From Dugong dugon (taxonomy: Eukaryota > Chordata > Mammalia > Sirenia > Dugongidae): a stretch of 64,000 nucleotides of DNA. The translations under genes were made by a program, and so were the position numbers. This document shows, piece after piece, positions 11,943-23,154 of this stretch (position 1 is its first letter; every line of letters starts with the position of its first letter). The notes beneath the pieces were generated by a model. That model was not told the DNA's origin. It saw only the letters and a list, made by a program, of their open reading frames with translations, and made no database searches. The stretch covers positions 117,423,234 through 117,487,233 of the forward strand of contig CM057462.1 of assembly GCA_030035585.1 (NCBI GenBank), given 5' to 3'.

Positions 11943-12189
11943 CTACCTGTGTAGTCCTCTCTACTGTATAGTCTGTATCTGACTCTTTGATCAGATGTGA
12001 GCTCCTGAGCACACTTTGCTGGCCTAGGGTGTTTATTTCCCCATTTACGCGTGAATTATGTAGGATTCTGTATCCTAATTATAATGTAGGCATAAGCTAT
12101 GGGTAATTTTGTTTGCTTTTCTTTTATGGTAGTTGGGAGGAGGTGTGGAGAGATTCTAATTTAAGTGGCTGCCATTATCCTTTGAGAAC

Positions 12190-12800
12190 CTGACCTTATA
12201 ACCTAAGAAGAAAAATAAAGTAAAATAAGCTAGAAAAAGAATAATGAAGCAAACAAAGAAAGCAGAAGTAAGGGCTTAATGATGATACAAGCAGAAACTA
12301 ATGAGTTACAAAAGTTAAAAAACCTGCCAAAGTTGAAAATTATTTTAAGATCTATTAAGTGGTGTTGGGAGAAGAATCAACATTCATGAAGCTTAAGGTA
12401 ATTCATCAAAAAAGGACAGAAACACAAAAATTAGGAAAGACGAATACATTGTAAACAGAAGTACAGAGAAGATAAAATATATAAAAGAATAAAATGTACA
12501 ATGCTATTCTAAAATTTGATAATGTGATAGAATTACTGACTTTCTAAGCAAATATAAATTATCAAAATTGATTGAAATGGACAAAAAATAAATAAATTGG
12601 CCAATAGCCATCTTAAAAAATTAAAAAGTTATAGTAGGTAACTGAGATAAGAAATCTTGGAAGGAAATCATGTTTTGGTTAAAAAATGGATTTTTATAAG
12701 ATTTTACTTCAAAATGTCTGTGTAAAAGGTCCAACACTAGTGGAATGGAGAAGCTGAGTGCAAGAGCAAATATATACTATAAGTGCAAATTTGGGAGTTT
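12190..12800 (+). mobile_element. Possible old L1 ORF2 fragment, then AT-rich intron
   Basis: A-rich sequence with faint L1 ORF2 wording (about 12545-12600, 'ttatcaaaattgattgaa'). Too diverged for a firm call, and no coding potential is seen. Confidence 0.3.
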
Positions 12801-12840
12801 ACCACCATGTAAATAAAGCATGCATTGTTGGTGTGCATTA

Positions 12841-12960
12841 TCAAATGCTTACAGATACGTGAAAAAGAATGTGTCACTCTATCATATCTTACTGATTTTC
12901 ATGTTTGCTTACAGACAGGTGAAAAAGAGTGTGTCATCCTACCCAATCTTACTAATTTTC
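12841..12960 (+). repeat. 60-bp tandem duplication over a splice acceptor and exon start
   Basis: 12841-12900 and 12901-12960 align without gaps over 60 bp, with about 78% identity by eye (the first 5 positions of the unit do not match). Each unit has the acceptor tgcttacag, then an exon start encoding (I/T)(R/G)EKECV, then a T-rich end. The second unit is the start of the SPATA1 exon at 12915. The first unit stays open in the same frame. Confidence 0.93.
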
Positions 12961-13026
12961 CCTCACTTCCTTGTCAACCTGCTATTTCACCAGGAATAAC
13001 TGATATCTCTTCAATACAGATTGAGA
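12915..13026 (+). CDS. SPATA1: SPATA1 internal exon (C-terminal half of the protein)
   Basis: First SPATA1 exon in the window. Acceptor tgcttacag ends at 12914 and donor gtaagt starts at 13027. The exon encodes 37 codons in phase 0 plus one base (TGEKECVILPNLTNFPSLPC to IQIE) and joins in frame to the next exon at 13561. The segment is not helical; it is a Ser/Pro-rich linker before the coiled-coil domain. An alternative acceptor 60 bp upstream (12854) lies in a tandem copy of this exon start and would add 20 in-frame residues with no stop. Earlier SPATA1 exons must lie left of the window. Recognition rests on memory of the SPATA1 C-terminus plus unbroken phase over six exons. Confidence 0.83.
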
Positions 13027-13560
13027 GTAAGTATGATGATTAAAGATGTAAGTACAGGTGATCATTGTGCCACCAGGGCTCTGAGGTAAAGTTAAATAAT
13101 ATTAAATCATATGAACTTAATACTGATTATAGCATATGTCTAGTCACTAATATTATTTCATTTGAAAAATATACTCTAAAATATAAATATGCTATTTAAG
13201 ATTCAAGTACAATAACTTTGGGCCCAAGATAAATTTTCCCAAAGCACTAAAACAAAAAGTGTAAGCGTAATTATTGGAGTTTCTACACATATATGTAAGT
13301 AGGGAAGAGACAACTGGAATATGCCCTGAACCGTGCATTTTATAAATCCCCTTATGTATCCCTTCTTAGAAAGGGAAATGACTTCTCAACTTCTCAGCAT
13401 TTTCATAGTGGTAAATGTTATACTACTTCAAGAAAACCTTGGGTGAAAATTATTTTTGCTGTTTTAGGCCCTTTCCTTTTAAGTTTTACAGTCCCTATTT
13501 TGAGAGATTAAATTTCTGTAACTTCCAAACATTGATGAGTATGGGTTATAATCTCTTTAG

Positions 13561-13686
13561 GAGAGAAGATTATTGAACAAATGAAACAAGTAAAGGAAGA
13601 AAGAAGATATCTGGAGAGAATTAGAGAAGAACTAATAAAAAAAGTTGACAGGCTATTTGAACAAAGCAAATTGAAGCGATATCATG
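13561..13686 (+). CDS. SPATA1: SPATA1 internal exon, start of the C-terminal coiled-coil domain
   Basis: Acceptor atctctttag ends at 13560 and donor gtaaag follows 13686. It begins by completing an Arg codon split with the previous exon and ends in phase 1. The 41 complete codons are strongly helical and charged (EQMKQVKEERRYLERIREEL), opening the domain known as the SPATA1 C-terminal family. SPATA1 is expressed in spermatids and, as I recall, was reported to bind the intraflagellar transport protein IFT20, which would place it in sperm tail or acrosome formation. The previous intron is only 534 bp. Confidence 0.88.
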
Positions 13687-13744
13687 GTAAAGTTTATTGT
13701 GTATCTTTTATCACAATAAAAGTAAACTGAAGTTTTATAGAATT

Positions 13745-14151
13745 TGTCTAAGTTATCTAGTGCGGCTATAAAAGAAATATCACAAGTGGATGGCTTTAAC
13801 AAAAATTTATTTTCTCACAGTTTAGGAGGCTAGAAGTCCAGTTGAGGGTACCGGCTCTAGGGGAAGGCTTTCTCTTTGTGTCGACTCTGGAGGAAGGGCG
13901 TTTTCGTTTCTGAGCTTCTTTTCCTGGGCGATCTTCATGTGGCTTGGTATCTCTCTTTCCCCATCTCTGCTCTGCTTGCTTATTTAATCTCTTTTATATC
14001 TCAAAAGAGATTGGCTCAAAATACACCCTATACTAATCCTACCTCATTAACATAACAAAAACAATCCATTCCTAAATGGGATTATAACCAGAGGCATAGA
14101 GGTTAGGATTGACAACACATATTTTGGGAGGACACAATTTAATCCATAACA
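13745..14151 (-). mobile_element. Solo LTR, ERVL-MaLR-like, antisense (shortened copy)
   Basis: Begins tgtctaagttatctagtg and ends ccataaca, the TG...CA limits of an LTR. Reversed, it shows the MaLR-type R region (tgtgagaaaataaat, with an AATAAA). It matches the LTRs at 43502-44027 and 51744-52254 but has an internal deletion (407 bp versus about 520). It lies about 60 bp downstream of a SPATA1 donor site. Confidence 0.75.
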
Positions 14152-14626
14152 AAATCAATACTTTTGGAATAATAAAGTTAAAATTAATGTTTACTATTTT
14201 ACCATATGGTTTTAAGTAGAGCTTACAGACCAGTGGGGAAATGATAATCAAGTTAGGCAGTAATGATACATGCTGATGAATGCTGTAATAAAGGAATTAC
14301 AGGATTCTATGGATAAGTATACATGGAAAGAACACCTAAATTAGATGGAAGAGATCAAGAAAGGTTTTCAGGAAAACGTGTTAGATGTGCTAGGGTCTGA
14401 AGTGTACTTCCTCTTGGCTCTAGGCCTTCAGGCATACTTTTCCCTCCGCAGTCTACTTCTCTTCCTATCTTCTCTTCCCACTCCCTCCTTCCTAGTCCAC
14501 CTGCCTATTTCCTACTGTCATTCAAGCTCAACTTAAATATAATTTATTCTGGAACCTTTCTTTGATTACCTTAGACTCCCCTAGGTGCTTAATTTTTTGG
14601 TACGTGTGTCTGCCTTGCTAAACTGA

Positions 14627-14690
14627 AGGAAGGAACGAAGGAAGAGAGGGAAGGAGGGAATAAGGGAGAAAGGAAGGAAGAAAAAAAGCA
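14627..14690. repeat. GA-rich simple repeat
   Basis: A purine-rich tract of GGAA and GGGA variants. The flanking intron 14152-15180 otherwise shows nothing I can name; the ORFs at 14345 and 14827 have no family match I recognise. Confidence 0.85.
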
Positions 14691-15179
14691 AGTGGTTTTC
14701 TAGCAATAGAATTAGAAACAATGTTGTTAGGACTGGTGGAAATGGAGAGATGAGCTAGTGTGGAGAAGCATGGCATAATGGCGTTTTGGGTTGTGTTTGA
14801 GAATTATATAAGAATAAAAGGTATATATGGAATTAGCTGGTTTTAGGATTCTCAATTTATCACAAAGTTGTTTCAGTACTGGAACTGACAGAAGGTCACA
14901 AACAATGTCAGGAGATTTTTGTTTGAAGGTTCTGCTTCATAAGTTAAACTGTTATCCTGGTAGTGGTGGCAAGGACTCAGCACTTGTCATGTTTAAAGGT
15001 GGTTTTATCAGACAAATTTAAGCAATGGACTAGAAATAATAGAACCTGGCTTCTAGCATCAGATCAATATTTTACTTAGACAAGTTATTTCTCTTCTTTG
15101 TGTCTCACTCTCTGTTTATAAAATAGGAATGATCAGTCACTTTCTATCTAAACAGGAATGTTTCGAAATAAAAGGTATG

Positions 15180-15910
15180 TATGAACCATCAAATATTTAT
15201 TGAGTCTACTATGTGCCAGGCATTGTTTTAAATACCTCAGTGAACAAGATAGACATAATCCTGCCCTTAAGGAGTTTGCTTTCTGATGGGAAGAGGTAGA
15301 CAATAAACAAATAAGAAAATATCAGGTACTGATTAGAGCTGAGAAGCCAATTAAATGAGTGTAGTAAAGGGCAGGGGAGAAATGCTTAGCCAGAGTGTTC
15401 AAGGAAGGTATTTCTGAGGAGATATCTGAGAGAAAATTTGAATCATGAGGAGGAAGGCATATAAAGAGCTAGAGCAAAAGCAGTCTAAATAGAAGGAGCA
15501 CTAAATGTCAAGGTCTGGAGACAGGGATCAGCTTGTGGTATTAAGGACCTGAAGTAAGGCCAGTGTGACTGCAGCATGGTAAACAAGGAGAGATGTAGAG
15601 GGAGACAGAATCATAAAGCTTAGCAGGGGACAGATAGGCCAAGTCAAGAAGTTTGAATTTTCTTCTAAGTAAGGTGGGAAGCCATTGAAGGATTTTAAAG
15701 TAGGGATTTACATGATTTGAAAAATATTTTAGGAAGATCAGAGTGTCTGTTTTATGAAGTATAGCCTGTAGGGGAGCAGCTCTCTAGATAATAGTGGATT
15801 GACTAGAGGATGGAGCAGTGGAGAAGGTGGAATGTGCCAGATGCTGGAAGTATTTTGGTAGTAGTACCAGTGAAATTTGCTGAGTGCTTGGATGCAGAGC
15901 ATGAGGGAAA
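15180..15910 (+). repeat. Ancient mammalian interspersed repeat
   Basis: Starts with 'atttattgagtctactatg' and 'gtgccaggcattgt', followed by the long purine-rich text (around 'ggaggaaggcatataaagag' and 'gccagtgtgactgcagcatgg') common in old mammalian repeats. I cannot name the family with certainty. 15911-16737 shows no gene or clear repeat. Confidence 0.45.
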
Positions 15911-17019
15911 TAACTAAACTCTTGAGCTAAACTTCCAAATGATCATATAACTTTAATCAAATCACTTTATAATGTAGCTCCCTTTCTGTACCTTAAAGGT
16001 AGTTAAAATGACAAATAAAATTATAGTTTCTGTAGAGAAAATATAATAAATTCATTACTTAAAAGTCTAGTCGTTATTTGTTGAGGCTATTGTGTAGAAA
16101 ACAGTTTTAACATAGCAGGCCTAAGACTGCTGTCTTTAGAAAGACCTGCTTGCAAGGTTGACACTAGGCTGGCATCTGGGAAATTGGATTTTGAGAGTGT
16201 TTTCACTATTCTCTAACTGATAAGGGTAGTTTACTTTGTCTAAACTATGCAAACAATATGGTTTAGGCTGAACACCTGCTTTCCTTCTGGGAGTCTGGAA
16301 TTTTGGTGTATATGTGACCAGCCCCTAATAAAAACCTTGGACACTAAGTCTAATGAACTTCCCTGGTAGACAACATTTCACATGAGTTGTCACAAATTTG
16401 TTGCAGAAGCAATTAAGTGCATCTTGAGTGACGTTTCTAGAAGAGGACTCTTTGAAGCTTGTGCCTGGTTTCCTCCATACTTCTCCCCTTGAGCCTTTCC
16501 ATTTGCTGACTTGAGTTTTTATCCTTTCAATGTAGTAAATCTTAGCTGTGAATACAACTACATGCTAAGCCCTGTGAGCCCTCCAAACAAATCACCAAAC
16601 ACGGGGGTAGTCTTGAGGACCCCAGCATACCTGTGTACTTGTGCCAATCTTTTTGTTGCACACTAATTAAGTAAATACGTAATTCTTTCATAAACTGATT
16701 TGGAATGATTGTTCAAACATTAGCACATGCTATAATCAGAGACTTCTGGGAAGATGGCATTGTGAATAAATTGTAAACCCCAACCTTCTCCTCAAGAACA
16801 TCAATAAAAGTAACTAGAATCTGTTACAAAGGTCTATAAAAAGTCAGAAATGATGGACAAGAAATAGCAGCAAGGAACTGAGAAATGAGTAAAAACCAGG
16901 AGAAATCATAAAGTAAGGAGAAGCAGCTCTTCCACTGTCCCTGCCATTCCCTTTTCCAGCGGGACACCCAGGTAGCCAGCCAGCAACCTACGCACAATGC
17001 TGTTGGGTGTATGGTTCTC

Positions 17020-17770
17020 AGGCATAAAGGAATGGGCCTCTTAACCTTGGGCTCCAAAGCCAGAAGCAAATTCCCAGAGCAGACAGTGTAGGGAGCGTTA
17101 GAGTAAGGTGAGGCCCAAGAGCTGCCCAGCAACTATCCAGCAGGTGACCCACACCGACAGTGGGTGCACAAATCTCTGTGGCACAGGAAGGGGTCTGGTA
17201 TCCTCTGGTTCTGAAACCAAGGGTGAATCTCTTGAACAGATGGGAAGAGTGCCTCTAGCCCCTCCCCCTCTCAGCACAGCCTTCTTCAAATCATCCCACA
17301 CCACTGGCTGGCAACAGATCTTGTGCACACAATAAGGAGCCCACTAACCTGTGTCTCCGAAGCCAAAAGCAGATCTCCTTGGCAGACGTTTTGAGGCCCC
17401 CCAGCCCCTTCCCCACCCAGCATGGTAGAGAAGGTCCTGGTGCCACCACCAGGCAGCACCCTGGTGGCCTACACACAGTGCTGGTGGGCACATGAAATCT
17501 CCCGGGCTCAAGAAGGAGCCTACTAACTTCTAGCTCTGAAACCAAAAGCAAATCTCCTAGGCAGGTGGGACAGGGCACCTCCAGTCACTACCCCTCTGAG
17601 TACGGCAGACACTTGGGAACTGTCCTATACCACCAGCTGGCTAATGGATCTTGGGCACACAGTAAGGTGCCTATTAACCTGTGGCTCTGAAGCCAGAATC
17701 AGATCTCCTGGGCAGATTGAGGGGTTCCTCCACCCTTACCTCACCCAGCGCAGCAGAGAGAAGACTGGGA
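17020..17770 (+). repeat. L1 5' region tandem monomers, type 1
   Basis: Five degenerate units share a core like 'ctaacctgtggctctgaagcc' with variants, at about 17041, 17202, 17343, 17522 and 17673 (spacing 140-180 bp). In rodents such monomers form the L1 promoter; the same role here is inference. Confidence 0.8.
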
Positions 17771-17814
17771 ACTGTCCAGCAGATACTTAGTAAATGACCC
17801 AGGGTGTAACACAG

Positions 17815-18255
17815 GTCACAGTACATGAACAGTTGGCCCTGGCACAGAGAGGCCCAGCTGGCACAGTGTGGGCTGAGACTCTTGAGCAGCCAGACCTGAG
17901 ACTGAGTACCTTAGTAAGCACAACACAGGCTGGCGTTCTGGTTTAAGTCCCAGGAAAGAGCAATGCATTGGGCAAAGCTCGTGCCATGGTACATGAACAG
18001 CTGGGCCTGGAACAGAGAGACCCAGGGATGCAGCATGGATGGAAACACTTGAACAGTTGGACCTGGAACAGAGTGGCTAGGTGAGCACGAAGTGAGTGGG
18101 AGTTCTCGTGAGTCCCGATAAAGAGTGGTGTGGTAGGCGTAGTACAGGTAGCAGTGCATTAGCAGTAGGGCCAAGGATGGAGACAAGTAGCATGCACAGC
18201 AGGCGCTGAAACACCTGGGCAGACAGACCTAGGACAAAGCAGCTCGGCAAGACTG
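17815..18255 (+). repeat. L1 5' region tandem monomers, type 2
   Basis: Units with the core gtacatgaacag(c/t)tgg(g/c)cctgg at 17821, 17989 and, more diverged, 18153: period about 166 bp, roughly 2.6 units. The sequence differs from the type 1 units just upstream, so this one L1 has two successive repeat families in its 5' UTR. Confidence 0.8.
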
Positions 18256-18264
18256 ACAAAGAAA

Positions 18265-20300
18265 AAGAGAACATGCATATATCTAAAATAAGAAATGAAA
18301 GTGGAGATATTACAACCAATCCCACAGAAATAAGAATAGTAAGGGAATACTGTGGACAGTTGTATGTCAACAAATCAGTTAACTTAGAGGAAATGGACAA
18401 AGTCCTTGAAACATGTCAACTCCCTCCATTGACTCAAGAAGAAATAATGGATCTCAACAGACCCATAACAAGTTAAGAGATTGAATCTGTGATCAAAGAC
18501 CTCCAATAAAGAAAAGTCCAAGAACAGAATACTTCACTAGTGAGTTCTACCACATATTTATGGAATAAGTGATTCCAATCCTACTGAACTTTTCCAGAAA
18601 ACACTTTTTAACTCATTTTATGAGGCGCGCATTACCACCCTGATATCAAAGCCAGACAAAAACACCACAACTACAGACCAATGTACCTAGTGAATATAGA
18701 TGCAAAAATACTCAACAAAATGTTAGCAAACTGTATCTCAAAACATATTAAAAGGATTATACACCATGATCAAGTGAGATTTATCCTAGGAATGCAAGTG
18801 TGGTTCAATGTTAGAAAATCCATCAATGTAATATACCATATTAACAGAACAAAGAACCATATAATCATCTCAATCGATGCAGAAGAGGTATTTGACAAAA
18901 TTCAACACCCTTTTATGATAAAAACACTCAACAAGATAGGAATAGAAGGGAAAATCTTCAATATAATAAAGGGAATAGAAGGGAAATCCTTCAGTATAAT
19001 AAAGGGCATTTATGAAAAACCTAGAGCTAACATCATATTGAATCGAGAAAGTCAGAACTTTCCCATTAAGATCAGGAATAAGACAGGAATGCCCACTCAC
19101 ACAACTAGTATTCAGCATCATTCTGGAAGTCTTAGCCAGAGCAATTAGGCTAGAAAAATAAATAAATAAAAGGTATCCAGATCAGGAAAGAGGAACTAAA
19201 ACTATCCCTTTGACAGATGACATGATTCAAAATCCCAAAGAATACACAAGAAAGCTATCAGAGCTAATAAATGAATTCAGCAAGGTGACAGGATACAAAG
19301 TCAACATGCAAAAATCAACTGGGTTTCTATACATCAACAAAGAGCACATGGAAAAGGAAATTAAGGAAACATTACCACTTTACAATAGCATCTAAAAGAA
19401 TAAAGTACCTAGATATAAATTTAACCAGGGAAGTGAAAGACTTATACACAGAAAACTATAAAACATTACTAAAAGAAATCAAAGAAGACGTAAATAAATG
19501 GAAGAATATTCCATGTTCGTGGATTGGAAGGCTTAATATAGTTAAGCAGTCAATACTACCCAAGGTAATCTATAAATTTAATGGAATCTCCATCAAAATT
19601 CCAACAGCCTTCTTTGCAGAAATGGAAAAGCCAATCCTCAAATTTGTATGGAAGGACAAAGGACCATGAATAGCTGAAGCAATCTTGAAGAAGAATCAAA
19701 TAGGAGGACTCACACTTGCTAATTTCAAAACATACTATAAAGCCACAGTAATTAAAACAACCTAGTATTGGTATAGTAATAGACACATAGACTAATAGAA
19801 TAGAAGTGGAAGTCCAGAAATAAATCCATACATCTACGGTCAACTGATTTTTGACTAGGGTGCTAAATCCATTCAATAGGGACGGAAGAGTCTCTTCAAA
19901 AAATGGTGCTGGGAAAATTGAATGTCCACATGCAGTAGAATGAACAGGATCCAAGCCTCACACCATACACAAAAACCAATTCAAAATGAGTGAAGGATCT
20001 AAATGTGAAAACTAAAACCATAAAATTCTTAGAAGAAAATGTAAGGGTGAAGCTGTGGGACCTAGTTTTCAATGATACACTATCAGGTATGACAACAAAA
20101 GCACAAGCAACAAAAGACAAAATAGATGAATGGGACTTCATAAAAATTTAATATATTTGTTCATCAAAGGACTTCATCAAAAAAATGAAAAGAATATACA
20201 GATTGGGAGAAAATTTGGGGGACCCAAATATCCAGTGATGGTCTAATATCCAAAATATATAAAATACTTCTATAACTTAACAACACAATGACAACCCAAT
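18265..20300 (+). pseudogene. L1 ORF2 remnant (reverse transcriptase to C-terminal segment)
   Basis: Open pieces such as 18681-19148 read typical L1 reverse transcriptase text ([34 protein letters not shown], a tandem-looking duplication IEGK(I/S)FNIIKG at about 18947-18990). Stops and frameshifts break the frame; it is not functional. A 30-bp near repeat at 18950-19005 is a local slippage duplication. Confidence 0.85.
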
Positions 20301-20410
20301 AAAAAACGGGCAGACTTTTTTTAAAATGTCTGTCAAAGTGAACATTTTACCAAAGTGATTTCAAATGGCCAGTAAGCACATGAAAAGATGCTCAATGTCA
20401 CTAGCCATTA

Positions 20411-20619
20411 AAAAACCCATTGCTGTTGAGGTGAGTCAATTCCAACTCATAGCAACCCTATAGGACAGAGTAGAATTGCCCCACAGGGTTTCCAAGGCTG
20501 TAAATCTTTATGGAAGCAGACTGCCCCGTCTTTCTTCTGTGGAGCAGCTAGTGGATTCGAACTGCCATCCTTTTGGTTAGCAGCTGAGTGCTTAACCACT
20601 GCACACCAGGGCTCCTTCA
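20411..20619 (-). mobile_element. AfroSINE, full-length type, antisense, inside an L1
   Basis: Reverse AfroSINE with a 9-bp target duplication tagccatta (20402-20410 and 20620-20628). It keeps the 45-bp middle segment, and serves as the reference for the deleted copies. Confidence 0.95.
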
Positions 20620-21415
20620 TAGCCATTAGGGAGATGCAAATCAAAATCACAATGAGATACCACCTCACCCCTATTAAAATGGCAACGATTTAAAAAAAAA
20701 AAAAAACAGAAAACGACAGGTGTTGGTAAAGTTGTAGAGAAACTGGGAGCCTTACCCATTGCTGGTGGGAATGTAAAATAGTACAGCCACTGTGGAAAAC
20801 AGTTTGGCGGTTCCTCAAAAAGTTAAATCTAGAACTGCCATACTACCCAGAAATCCTAATCCTAGGTATATACCCCGAAGCAGTGAGGGCAGAAATATAA
20901 ACAGAAACCCGTATACCAATTTATTGCAGCACTTTTCACAATAGCCAAAATGTGGAAACAATCAAATGTTCATCAACTGATGAATGGCTAAACAAAATGT
21001 GGTATATATACATTAATATATACACTGGAATATTAGTGAGCCATAAAGAAAAATGAAGTCCTAATGCATACCACAACATAGATGAACCTTGAAAACATTA
21101 TGCTTAGTGAAATAACTCAGTTGCAAAAGTACAAATAACTATATGATTTCATTTATATGAAATAAGTGATATATAGAAACCAAAAATTATTACTGGTTAT
21201 CAGGAGTAGAAGGGGAGAAGGCAGAGGTTTTGCTTAGGGGGCATTAAGTTTATGTTAATGGTGGTAGAATAATTTGAAAAATGATAGGGAGAATGGTTTC
21301 ACAACCTGAAGAATGTAAGCAATGTCACTGAATTATGTATGTAGAAATTGTTGACCTATTGTATGTTTTGTTGTGTTTATTTTCACCACAATAATAAAAA
21401 AGCATAGCTATAATC

Positions 21416-22287
21416 TAAATGATAATGATATTGAGAGAAAAATTAAGACAAAAATATTATTAAAATGTCATATTTTTGTAGTATATGTAATACTGTATGG
21501 CATCTTCATGTAGACAACTTCTTTGCAGATACTATGTCTATAAAAAACAGAATACAAAAGCTTAAGTAGTATTTCTCAAATGAGTTCACAAGTCCACTCT
21601 CAGGGGTCTACAAATTTGTAAACAGAATTTTTAAATTTGGGGTTTTCGTTTCTATGATAATCTGAAAGAAATAAACAAAAGCATATTCTGGTACACCAGC
21701 ATGCGCTTTGTGTTCCTGTTAAGTTTGTATTTAGAATCACATTGGTATCAAAGTGATTACCTAAAATGGCAGTGCTTAATTTCTAATTTTCTCAGCCCAG
21801 AGAAAAGTTGGAGAAACTCTGCCCTACAAAATTAAGGAAATTTAGTTGGAATAATTTTGATAAGTGATGAATCAGAATCAGCTGATTTCACAAATATGTC
21901 ATTAAGGGGGCTGGAAAAAATATGAAAAAGTCTGAAAAAACATGACTTTTTCTTTCACAGTTTTAGTTATATACATAATGAATTCAAATCAAATTATGAA
22001 AAAAGTAATCAAAATATATACATTTTGGTATAGGTAGTATTTTTTAATGAAACAATTCCATGCTTAAAGGAGAACTTGGTTGTGGTTCATAAATTTGTCA
22101 CTATTTTACTATATTTTTAGGCAAGTTCTTTTGTTATCCAACAAACATTTCTCCCTTAGCTCCAATAAAGAAGCATATAAGGGAAAAGAGAAGAGGAGGA
22201 AGAGTTTAAGTTGACATAGACTCTAAGGTCCTTTCCAGGATGAAAAGTTTAATCCTTTAATCAGACTCAAACTTTCTTCTCCTGTAG
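21416..22287. other. SPATA1 intron, no recognised element
   Basis: AT-rich intron sequence. I see no exon, repeat family or conserved signal other than the polypyrimidine tract and acceptor 'cttctcctgtag' just before 22288. Confidence 0.6.
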
Positions 22288-22466
22288 CCTGTGATGGTTG
22301 GAAGAAAAAATACTTTGAAACAAAGAAAGTCACAGCGTCATTGGAGGAGGGTTTAACAAAACTTCAAGAAGATTTGGAACTTTACTATAAAAAATTGCTC
22401 ATGCAACTTGAAGCCAGGGAAATCAGGATGAGACCAAAGAATTTGGCAAATATCATAGACTCCAAG
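22288..22466 (+). CDS. SPATA1: SPATA1 internal exon, core of the coiled-coil domain
   Basis: Acceptor ttctcctgtag ends at 22287; the donor is gtactg. With the G carried from the previous exon it reads ACDGWKKKYFETKKVTASLE onward to RMRPKNLANIIDSK: 59 further complete codons ending in phase 0. It is the most recognisable part of the SPATA1 C-terminal domain, with long amphipathic helices and a basic end. It is spaced 8.6 kb from the previous exon because an L1 and an LTR lie between. No stops or frameshifts. Confidence 0.9.
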
Positions 22467-22539
22467 GTACTGCTAAATGTGTTCGTTTCTATTGAAAAAG
22501 TTCTGTTCAAAATAAATGTTAGGTATTATCATATTTAGG

Positions 22540-23100
22540 ATGCTTTGGGCCACAGGTAATAAAACCTTGACAAACTGGCTTAAACAATAGGAAAATTCAT
22601 GACCTCATAATAGGAGAGGGTTTCTGAGGAGATACGATCAGCAATTTAATGATGTCTTCAAGGACCTAGGGGCTTTTTGATATTTCATCCTTATTTTCAG
22701 TGTTGACTTCATTCTAAGGCTGCTTTTTCTCAGGGTAGCAAGAGAGTTGCCAATGGCAATTAGAGCTATGTGCCTTCAGGAGAAGAAAGGAAGCCATTTC
22801 CTGAAACATGAAATGTATAAAATTTTCCCATTAGCCTGCTGGGGGGCCAACCAGGCCTATTTCTTGGATCAATAATAGTTACCAGCAAATGCTATGTACT
22901 GACTTACACTAACTAAGCTCTACCTCTATTTCTGGGAATGGAGTCACTTTCTCTGATTATATAGGAAAGAGATGCATACTTGATGAAGTAGAACAGGGGG
23001 CTAACAGTGTCCACTACTGTAATAGCTTCAGAAGTCCTCTAACTTCAGGGGGAGAGATGAGAATCACGATCAGCACAAACCTGATTACTATAAGATGGAG
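22540..23100. repeat. Probable ancient interspersed repeat
   Basis: 'atgctttgggccacaggtaa' followed by 'aaactggcttaaacaatagg' is wording I associate with an old mammalian repeat, but I cannot name the family. No coding signal is seen. Confidence 0.4.
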
Positions 23101-23154
23101 ATGAGACATACCTCAACTCTCCAACCTTTTTACCTATTCTAATACCAGCCATCC

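Larger units (their letters stand above)
8465..12180 (-). mobile_element. Ancient L1, 5' part and endonuclease region, antisense
   Basis: T-rich diverged sequence that, reversed, resembles the ORF2 endonuclease region (about 8465-9760; reversed 'agacatgtctcttgtgtaca' near 9463) and then ORF1/5' UTR of an old L1 or HAL1 (about 9780-12180, ending near 'aagtggctgccatta'). It is interrupted by two AfroSINEs and a hAT element, listed separately. The several 60-80-codon ORFs here (9505-9744, 11376-11657) are chance frames in low-complexity DNA. Confidence 0.55.
16738..21400 (+). mobile_element. L1 with monomeric 5' region and a large internal deletion
   Basis: Target duplications agcacatgctataatc (16722-16737) and agcatagctataatc (21401-21415) fix both ends. 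16738-18255 is a 5' UTR beginning 'gaagatggcat' near 16751 and built of tandem units. At about 18255-18265 it jumps straight into ORF2 just before the reverse transcriptase, so ORF1 and the endonuclease are missing. Reverse transcriptase to C-terminus runs from about 18265 to 21170 with many stops; the FADD box region near 19203 is damaged by a small deletion. An AfroSINE sits inside at 20411-20619. Confidence 0.88.

Noticed and set aside
13040-13085. SINE head-like text 'attgtgccaccagggctctg' just after a SPATA1 donor
   Set aside because: Only about 20 bp match an AfroSINE head; too short to call an insertion, although it may be the remnant of one.
14827-15021. Open frame of 64 codons containing 'PGSGGKDSA'
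   Set aside because: Superficially like an ATP pyrophosphatase P-loop (SGGKDS), but there is no supporting sequence around it, no splice sites, and the frame is short. Judged chance.
22341-22538. 65-codon frame starting at an internal Met
   Set aside because: Not an independent gene: it is the SPATA1 exon 22288-22466 read past its donor site.
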